Of a stretch of DNA of 64,000 bases, positions 63,794 to 64,000 are shown piece by piece (positions within the stretch are counted from its first letter, which is position 1; each line of letters starts with the position of its first letter). The translations under genes and the position numbers were made by a program. The notes under the pieces were generated by a model. That model was not told where the DNA came from and did not search any database. It saw nothing but the letters and a program-made list of their open reading frames with translations. This DNA is from Roseicella frigidaeris (GTDB lineage Bacteria; Pseudomonadota; Alphaproteobacteria; Acetobacterales; Acetobacteraceae): contig NZ_QLIX01000004.1 in NCBI RefSeq assembly GCF_003258945.1, positions 1 through 64,000 on the forward strand, read 5' to 3'.

Positions 63794-64000
63794 ATGATCG
63801 CAACACGCTTCTCCGTCGCTCTCCACATCCTGCTCCTCGTCGCCGACGACTCCGCCGGCGACTCCACCAGTGCACGGCTGGCCTGGAGCATCGGCACGAA
63901 CCCCGTGGTGGTGCGTCGCATCGCCGGCCAGTTGTCGCGGGCGGGGCTGATCTCCGTCCAGCGTGGGCCTGGCGGGGCCTCCCTCTCCCGCCCGGCCTCG
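63794..64000 (+). CDS. Rrf2-family transcriptional regulator (partial, runs off the window)
   Basis: The first 69 residues match the Rrf2 winged-helix: FSVALHILLLVADD, TSARLAWSIGTNPVVVRRIAGQL and GLISVQRGPGGASLSRP. The missing part would show whether the three Fe-S cysteines are present; the N-terminal sequence resembles the cysteine-poor YwnA subgroup. The 81-base gap to mmcB must hold both promoters. Confidence 0.8.
   Translation, partial: MIATRFSVALHILLLVADDSAGDSTSARLAWSIGTNPVVVRRIAGQLSRAGLISVQRGPGGASLSRPAS

Overview
The window is 64 kb of very GC-rich DNA (roughly 70% G+C by eye). Gene density is high and many start and stop codons overlap as ATGA. The contents are those of an alphaproteobacterium, and the best fit is a Roseomonas-like member of the Acetobacteraceae: three Bug/TctC-type solute receptors (one truncated), lptF-lptG-lptD, motB-motA, a mmcB-type repair gene, a urate oxidation pair, isocitrate lyase with a divergent ScfR/RamB-type regulator, and alphaproteobacterial-style palindromic repeats. 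The taxonomic call is inference from gene content, not a database match.

Left end (1-5.5 kb) is the accessory part. A possible transposase tail lies beside a truncated Bug receptor and its partner epimerase gene. Next come two abutting insertion sequences: a decayed IS5-family (IS427-like) element inserted at a CTAG exactly at the end of an IS701-like element. Behind them is a markedly AT-rich pair on the minus strand, encoding a secreted papain-like cysteine peptidase and a membrane-anchored protein of unknown function, with a perfect TGTGA-N6-TCACA site and a second palindrome upstream.

From 5.5 to 19.9 kb there is core and metabolic content: a YdjM-like membrane hydrolase, thioesterase, methyltransferase, HD hydrolase, metallo-beta-lactamase-fold hydrolase, DMT exporter, a Bug receptor, the lptF-lptG-lptD operon for LPS export, and an acyl-CoA synthetase followed by a thiamine-diphosphate enzyme. 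From 20 to 28 kb there are a D-2-hydroxyacid-type FAD oxidase, a DUF2946 protein with a TonB receptor, a CitM-type transporter, a split chromate transporter and an HdeD-like protein. From 28 to 34 kb there are a two-component pair with a triple-PAS kinase, a tRNA-Ala(CGC), and a yggT-DUF167-folD-small membrane protein string with overlapping ends.

From 34 to 44 kb there are a structured gene-free stretch that may encode a small RNA, a PaiB-like flavoprotein, a disordered small protein, a NUDIX hydrolase, a secreted protein of unknown function, argG, a secreted alpha/beta hydrolase, and a puuD plus purine/urate permease pair. From 42 to 49.5 kb one minus-strand operon carries a sugar-type ABC transporter, an Ldh-family dehydrogenase, an unknown gene and a Bug receptor. 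From 49.7 to 64 kb there are a GYF2-membrane-ClpP-like fusion, a threonine/serine dehydratase with a DUF1345 protein, a 70-residue protein carrying the same 13-residue motif twice next to isocitrate lyase, the divergent regulator, a GH15 enzyme, a SYLF protein, two dipeptide-type ABC permeases, motB-motA, mmcB and the start of an Rrf2 regulator.

Scattered between genes are two copies of a covarying hairpin repeat, two inverted copies of a 90-bp dispersed repeat, and several perfect palindromes at convergent gene ends. No CRISPR array, rRNA gene, prophage or conjugation module was seen.
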